A DNA stretch of 64,000 bases. Origin: Pseudomonadota bacterium. GTDB taxonomy: Bacteria > Pseudomonadota > Gammaproteobacteria > Burkholderiales > Burkholderiaceae_B. Shown in pieces: positions 60,079 through 64,000 of the stretch; positions within the stretch are counted from its first letter, which is position 1; every line of letters starts with the position of its first letter. Under the pieces are notes generated by a model. It had not been told where the DNA came from, did no database searches, and saw nothing but the letters and a program-made list of their open reading frames with translations. The position numbers and the translations under genes are program-made. The DNA is taken from the NCBI GenBank assembly GCA_023440825.1, contig JAEXRL010000009.1, positions 124,001 through 188,000 on the forward strand, read 5' to 3'.

Positions 60079-61170
60079 TTAGGCAGGATAACAGGCACCC
60101 AATACTCTAGGGTGTCTGGCTCCTGTGACAGCGGGCAGACTGGCTGGTATGCGTTGTACGTGTGCATGGGCTAACCATGCAAAGGCCAGGGCCTCTATGT
60201 GTTGGGGGTCTATCCCTAAGGCCGCGGTACTTTGTACCGATAATTGACTGTATTGTGCTATTTGAGCCAATAAGTGCGGGTTTTGAGTTCCGCCTCCACA
60301 GGCAATAATTTCTTGACTGCCAGGCGCATGCTGCTTGATCGCTTGCGCGATCGTTTGCGCCGTAAAGCTAAGTAAGGTGGCCTGCACTTGTGCGGGACTA
60401 AGCTGGGCGTGCCCTTGCGCTAACACCTTGTGTAGCCAGTCAAGGTTAAACAGGTCGCGACCCGTGGACTTGGGTGGCGGGGCGTGTAGCCAGTCTTCGT
60501 TTAATAAGGATTGAAGCAAGTCCTTGTCTGCGTGTGCGCTGGCGGCCCATTGCCCTTGGTGGTCGTACGGGAGTTGCTGGTGATGCTGAATCCAGGCGTC
60601 CATCAGCATGTTTGCAGGGCCGGTATCAAAGCCCCAGACAGGCTTGCCGGGATGCAGAATGCTAATGTTGGCAATGCCACCCAGATTGAGCACGATTCTT
60701 TTTTTATTCGTATCGGCAAATAGGGCTTGGTGAACGATGGGTACTAGCGGTGCGCCTTGTCCACCGGCAGCAATGTCTCGACTACGAAAATCGGCGATGA
60801 CATCTTTGTTGCACAGTTCGGCAATCAGTGCTGGTGCGTTCAGTTGTATGGTATAGCCTTGGGTGGGCTCGTGACGGATGGTTTGTCCGTGTACGCCGAT
60901 AGCGCGTATGCGTTTGCTCCATGCACTATTCAGCCAGGGCTGACAAATATCAGCATAGTGATGAGCTAATGCTTGAGCCAGCATTTGGGCTTGATGTAAT
61001 TCGTTATGAGCAGGGTGCTGCAAACGAATGAGCTGCTGGGCGAGTTCTGTGGGCAGTGGGCGGCTGGAAAAATCCAGTATTTGCGGATACTGACCGCTAA
61101 AGTCTGCAAGGACGGCGTCTACGCCGTCCATGCTAGTGCCTGACATGATCCCTATGTATAAGGCTGTCAT
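60079..61170 (-). CDS. anmK: Anhydro-N-acetylmuramic acid kinase
   Basis: 363 residues from ATG 61170 (MTALYIGIMSGTSMDGVDAVL); GTG 61176 is a less likely start. Phosphorylates and opens anhydroMurNAc in wall recycling. Seen: GIMSGTSMDGVDAV (ATP loop), GVHGQTIRHEP, DFRSRDIAAGGQGAPLVP, RIVLNLGGIANISIL, GFDTGPANMLMDAW, and CGGGTQNPHLLAQI. Pairs functionally with mpl in peptidoglycan recycling. Follows the M23 peptidase gene by 15 bases. Confidence 0.95.
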   Translation of the reverse strand: MTALYIGIMSGTSMDGVDAVLADFSGQYPQILDFSSRPLPTELAQQLIRLQHPAHNELHQAQMLAQALAHHYADICQPWLNSAWSKRIRAIGVHGQTIRHEPTQGYTIQLNAPALIAELCNKDVIADFRSRDIAAGGQGAPLVPIVHQALFADTNKKRIVLNLGGIANISILHPGKPVWGFDTGPANMLMDAWIQHHQQLPYDHQGQWAASAHADKDLLQSLLNEDWLHAPPPKSTGRDLFNLDWLHKVLAQGHAQLSPAQVQATLLSFTAQTIAQAIKQHAPGSQEIIACGGGTQNPHLLAQIAQYSQLSVQSTAALGIDPQHIEALAFAWLAHAHVQRIPASLPAVTGARHPRVLGACYPA

Positions 61171-61185
61171 TAGCACAACACCGTC

Positions 61186-62547
61186 TTAGCGTTGTGCGAG
61201 CAAGGTGGTTTTATCTGGCGCGTGTAACAAGGACAAGGTGTCGCGGTACGAAGCAATCATACGGGTGAACTCCTGCTTTTGTTTCGCTTCCAGACTGCGA
61301 TGTACCGGTAAATCGACGGATAAGGGATCTACAGGTTTGTTATTAATGCGAAATTCGTAGTGTAAATGTGGGCCTGTTGCCCAGCCTGTAGAGCCGACAT
61401 AACCAATGAGTTGTCCCTGTTCGACTTTAGTGCCTTTGCGTAAACCTGCTGCAAAGCGGCTTTGGTGTGCATAAAGGGTGCTGTATTGCCCATGATGTTC
61501 TAGTACGATGACGTTGCCATAACCACGCTGGGTGCCGATAAATTCAATTGTGCCATCGGCTGTAGCATGAATGGGTGTGCCTGTGGGGGCGGCATAGTCT
61601 ACTCCCTTGTGGTCTGTCCAGCGGCCGTGTATGGGATGTCGTCGGGAGCCAAAGGTTGAGCTAATACGAGAGAACTTTAAGGCTGTACGTAAGAATGCAC
61701 CACGTAGACTGCTGCCGGAGAAGTCGTAGTAGGAGCCTGCGCCATCATCGGGCTTGAACCAAGCTGCTTGATAGGTCTTGCCCTGATTCACAAATTCAAC
61801 GGCCAGCAAGCGACCCGCCCCGACCTCTTGACCTTCGTGAGTGTACGATTCATAGAGCACTTCAAAGGTGTCACCCTTGCGCAGATCTTTGATGAAGTCG
61901 ATTTTGCTGCCCAGAATCTCGGCCATCTGGACGGTAATGCCATCGGGAATTTGCTGGGCGTCAGTGGCACCAAACAAGGAGCTGTTTATTTCCCCTTTGG
62001 CAAGGCGCAAGCGAGGGGCCGGCGTATCTTGTAACTCTTGGGCTGTAAAACCGCCGTTACCATCGGGGCTGATGTGCAGCCAGGAGGCAGAGGCATCACC
62101 CGCTTGTTCTTTGTAGGGTGTGTGGTTATAGCGCAGCCATTGCAGATTTTGGTCTGCGTCCAGAGAGGCTTGCAGGCTACGACCAGGATACAGCTTGTAG
62201 ATAGAGCGAGCGCTTTCGTTCACCGTTAAAAACTGGAGTAAACCGGGCTCATTGATATTCAGGCGTTGCAGCAGGGCGGCGAGGGTGTCTCCTCGCCGGA
62301 TGCGAGTCTCGGCCAGGTAGCTTTGCTCAGAATCTGTTTCCAGCACGGTGATCTCGGTAGGCAGGGCCAACGTTTGCTGGGTTTGATAGATAACAGGGTC
62401 TGGAGGGCCAGGTATGACGGCTACAGCGGCTGCGCCGATAAAGGCACACAGAGACAGTCCTAGTAGTCCGGCTTTGATAAAGTAAGCTCGACGATGCCGA
62501 GGTTGCTGGATGTTCAGTGGGGCGTCGGGTTTCCCGTTGTGAGACAT
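61186..62547 (-). CDS. M23-family peptidoglycan DD-metallopeptidase (MepM-like)
   Basis: 453 residues from ATG 62547 (MSHNGKPDAPLNIQQ); the frame to 62643 is not needed. One anchor helix (about 23-43, IKAGLLGLSLCAFIGAAAVA). A LysM/OapA-like domain (LAETRIRRGDTLAALLQRLN), a second domain (about 180-290, DFIKDLRKGDTFEVLYESYT), then peptidase M23: FGSRRHPIHGRWTDHKGVDY AAPTGTP with His and Asp zinc ligands, and GSTGWATGPHLHYEFRINNK with HxH. It cuts stem-peptide cross-links so the wall can expand. Operon with anmK; divergent from tyrS. Confidence 0.93.
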   Translation of the reverse strand: MSHNGKPDAPLNIQQPRHRRAYFIKAGLLGLSLCAFIGAAAVAVIPGPPDPVIYQTQQTLALPTEITVLETDSEQSYLAETRIRRGDTLAALLQRLNINEPGLLQFLTVNESARSIYKLYPGRSLQASLDADQNLQWLRYNHTPYKEQAGDASASWLHISPDGNGGFTAQELQDTPAPRLRLAKGEINSSLFGATDAQQIPDGITVQMAEILGSKIDFIKDLRKGDTFEVLYESYTHEGQEVGAGRLLAVEFVNQGKTYQAAWFKPDDGAGSYYDFSGSSLRGAFLRTALKFSRISSTFGSRRHPIHGRWTDHKGVDYAAPTGTPIHATADGTIEFIGTQRGYGNVIVLEHHGQYSTLYAHQSRFAAGLRKGTKVEQGQLIGYVGSTGWATGPHLHYEFRINNKPVDPLSVDLPVHRSLEAKQKQEFTRMIASYRDTLSLLHAPDKTTLLAQR

Positions 62548-62804
62548 AGAGCCAAAAACCTTGTTTGACGTACGAGTGGCTGTAACTGGGGTAGAGCAGC
62601 AACAGACGCGGGTACTAAAAATAAATAAAGACCTTAGGCTCACGAAAGGGGGCCTGTTGGTCTGATAATATAGGGGTTGCCAACTTGCGCACTGGAAACA
62701 CTTGGCATAAGCAGCTAATAGTCCGTTATCCTAGCGCATTAGTGTGTAATTTTCGAGTATTTTTAAGCATTTATTGCTATTTAGTTCCGTGGAACGCCCT
62801 TTTT

Positions 62805-64000
62805 ATGTCATCCCCACTAGAAAACCTATCCGCCGATGTCCAGGCAGACCTGAGTCTTGTTAAACGAGGTTGCGACGAGTTACTTGTTGAAACTGATTTT
62901 GCGCAGAAACTGGCACGTAGCCGTAAAACCGGCGAAGCCCTGCGTATCAAGCTAGGCCTGGACCCCACCGCACCCGATATCCACTTGGGGCATACCGTGG
63001 TGTTGAACAAAATGCGTCAGCTTCAGGACATGGGGCATAACGTTATCTTTCTGATTGGTGATTTCACCTCCACCATCGGTGACCCCAGCGGGCGCAACAC
63101 GACGCGCCCTCCCTTAACGCCTGAGCAGGTGGTGGAAAACGCTAAAACCTATTACGAGCAGGCCAGTCTGGTTCTGAATCCAGAGCGCACCGAGGTACGT
63201 TACAACTCAGAGTGGTGCGATGCCCTCAGTTCGCGTGGCATGATTCAGCTCGCCTCGCGTTATACCGTGGCGCGTATGATGGAACGGGATGACTTCACCA
63301 AGCGCTTTAAAAGTGGTGTCCCGATATCCGTACACGAATTTTTGTACCCGCTATTGCAAGGCTATGACTCGGTGCAACTGAAGGCCGATCTGGAGCTAGG
63401 GGGTACCGACCAGAAGTTCAACTTGTTAGTTGGGCGTGAATTACAAAAAGAATATGGCCAGGAGCCCCAGTGCATCTTGACTATGCCTTTGCTGGAGGGT
63501 TTAGACGGCATAGAGAAAATGTCCAAGTCCAAAGGGAATTATGTGGGGATCAGCGAGACACCTGACTCCATGTTTGGCAAACTAATGTCGATCTCTGATA
63601 CCTTGATGTGGCGTTATTATGAGTTGCTGTCTTTCCGCAGCGTGGCCGATATTCAAAGCTTGCAGGATCAGGTCCAGCAGGGTTTAAACCCGCGTGATGT
63701 GAAAGTTGCGCTGGCGCAGGAAATCATTACACGTTTCCATGACAAGGCTAGCGCAGAGCGTGCTTTGGAAAACTTTGAGGCTCGCTTTAAGCGTGGCGAA
63801 ATGCCCGAAGACATGCCTGAGGTAACAGTGCCAGGGCAGTTGGGGCTGTTACGAGTTCTGCGTGAGGCGGGCTTGGTGAGCTCGGCTTCTGAAGCGCAGC
63901 GTAATGTTGAGCAAGGTGGAGTGCGTATCGATGGCGAGCGTGTGGAAGACAAAGGCCTGACTCTGGAGCCAGGCACCTATATTCTGCAAGTTGGTAAGCG
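62805..64000 (+). CDS. tyrS: Tyrosyl-tRNA synthetase (3' end truncated by window)
   Basis: Starts at ATG 62805 (MSSPLENLSADVQADL); 398 codons are visible before the window edge, so only about ten residues are missing. Charges tRNA-Tyr. Class I signatures: LGLDPTAPDIHLGHTVVLNK (HIGH), DFTSTIGDPSGRNTTRP, QGYDSVQLKADLELGGTDQK, and EKMSKSKGNYVGI (KMSKS). The C-terminal S4 RNA-binding domain is beginning at about 335 (VPGQLGLLRVLREAGLVSSA). This is the TyrS type without the zinc site. Divergent from the M23 gene across 257 bases. Confidence 0.97.
   Translation, partial: MSSPLENLSADVQADLSLVKRGCDELLVETDFAQKLARSRKTGEALRIKLGLDPTAPDIHLGHTVVLNKMRQLQDMGHNVIFLIGDFTSTIGDPSGRNTTRPPLTPEQVVENAKTYYEQASLVLNPERTEVRYNSEWCDALSSRGMIQLASRYTVARMMERDDFTKRFKSGVPISVHEFLYPLLQGYDSVQLKADLELGGTDQKFNLLVGRELQKEYGQEPQCILTMPLLEGLDGIEKMSKSKGNYVGISETPDSMFGKLMSISDTLMWRYYELLSFRSVADIQSLQDQVQQGLNPRDVKVALAQEIITRFHDKASAERALENFEARFKRGEMPEDMPEVTVPGQLGLLRVLREAGLVSSASEAQRNVEQGGVRIDGERVEDKGLTLEPGTYILQVGK

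Noticed and set aside
1..64000. CRISPR arrays, tRNA/rRNA genes, insertion sequences, prophage
   Set aside because: No regularly spaced repeats, no cloverleaf-like sequence recognised by eye, and no transposase, integrase or phage structural motif among the translated frames.

Overview
The window looks like chromosomal housekeeping DNA of a betaproteobacterium, most likely Burkholderiales/Alcaligenaceae (inference). The signs are gene order (rplM-rpsI-argC-erpA-anmK-M23 peptidase-tyrS; aroQ-accB-accC-prmA-zinc-ribbon protein-PfkB kinase; thiE-hemL-rubredoxin-yqgE-ruvX), three TRAP-type solute-binding proteins, a histone-H1-like Lys/Ala/Thr protein, and an NrdA of the long type with two ATP-cones. 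I see no phage, insertion sequence, CRISPR array, tRNA or rRNA gene. Two genes run off the ends: ffh (5' part missing) and tyrS (a few C-terminal residues missing).

Layout. 1-5 kb: ffh 3' end; a divergent lysR/mmsA pair with a strong dyad between the genes; kbp (BON-LysM); a lone thiS; trmB. 5.2-8.3 kb: TRAP transporter 1 (Q-M-P order) with a good terminator. 8.4-14.4 kb: a tightly packed ytcA-mdtN-mdtO-mdtP tripartite efflux operon followed by an amidase gene. 14.4-19.7 kb (minus strand): argJ, a MarR regulator behind a long AT-rich gap, then a degenerate thiD-like gene, thiE and hemL. 19.8-21.8 kb (plus): rubredoxin, yqgE, ruvX and an acyltransferase. 21.9-30.3 kb (minus): an eight-gene run mpl-yqiA-RNB nuclease-tonB-aroE-mtgA-lptG-apaH, mostly envelope and wall functions. 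30.4-37.3 kb (plus): tlpA-like, aroQ, accBC, prmA, zinc-ribbon/DUF3426, PfkB kinase, glycine-zipper lipoprotein. 37.3-42.9 kb (minus): yggT, histone-like gene, nrdB, nrdA with a paired NrdR box upstream. 43.4-50.6 kb: small lipoprotein, gltX, a Pat-like acyl-CoA-synthetase/GNAT protein with a shortened ATP-grasp region, esterase, darP, pmbA. 50.7-56.6 kb: an orphan Tat-type TRAP binding protein, then an RpiR-family regulator, a complete TRAP P-Q-M transporter and an Asp/Glu/hydantoin racemase-family enzyme, which read as one uptake-and-conversion locus. 56.7-64 kb: rplM-rpsI, argC, a coiled-coil membrane protein, erpA, anmK, an M23 endopeptidase and tyrS.

No wholly new system is evident. The points most worth following are: (1) the RpiR-TRAP-racemase locus, whose racemase-like enzyme keeps one catalytic Cys and has Ser at the other; (2) the Pat-like protein with half of its ATP-grasp domain gone; (3) the thiD-position gene that has lost the catalytic GTGC motif, while a lone thiS sits elsewhere without thiG; (4) the ytcA-mdtNOP operon with an added amidase; (5) the paired NrdR operators and the lysR/mmsA dyad. 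Start codons were often moved inward from the longest open frame using ribosome binding sites and family lengths; each case is noted.
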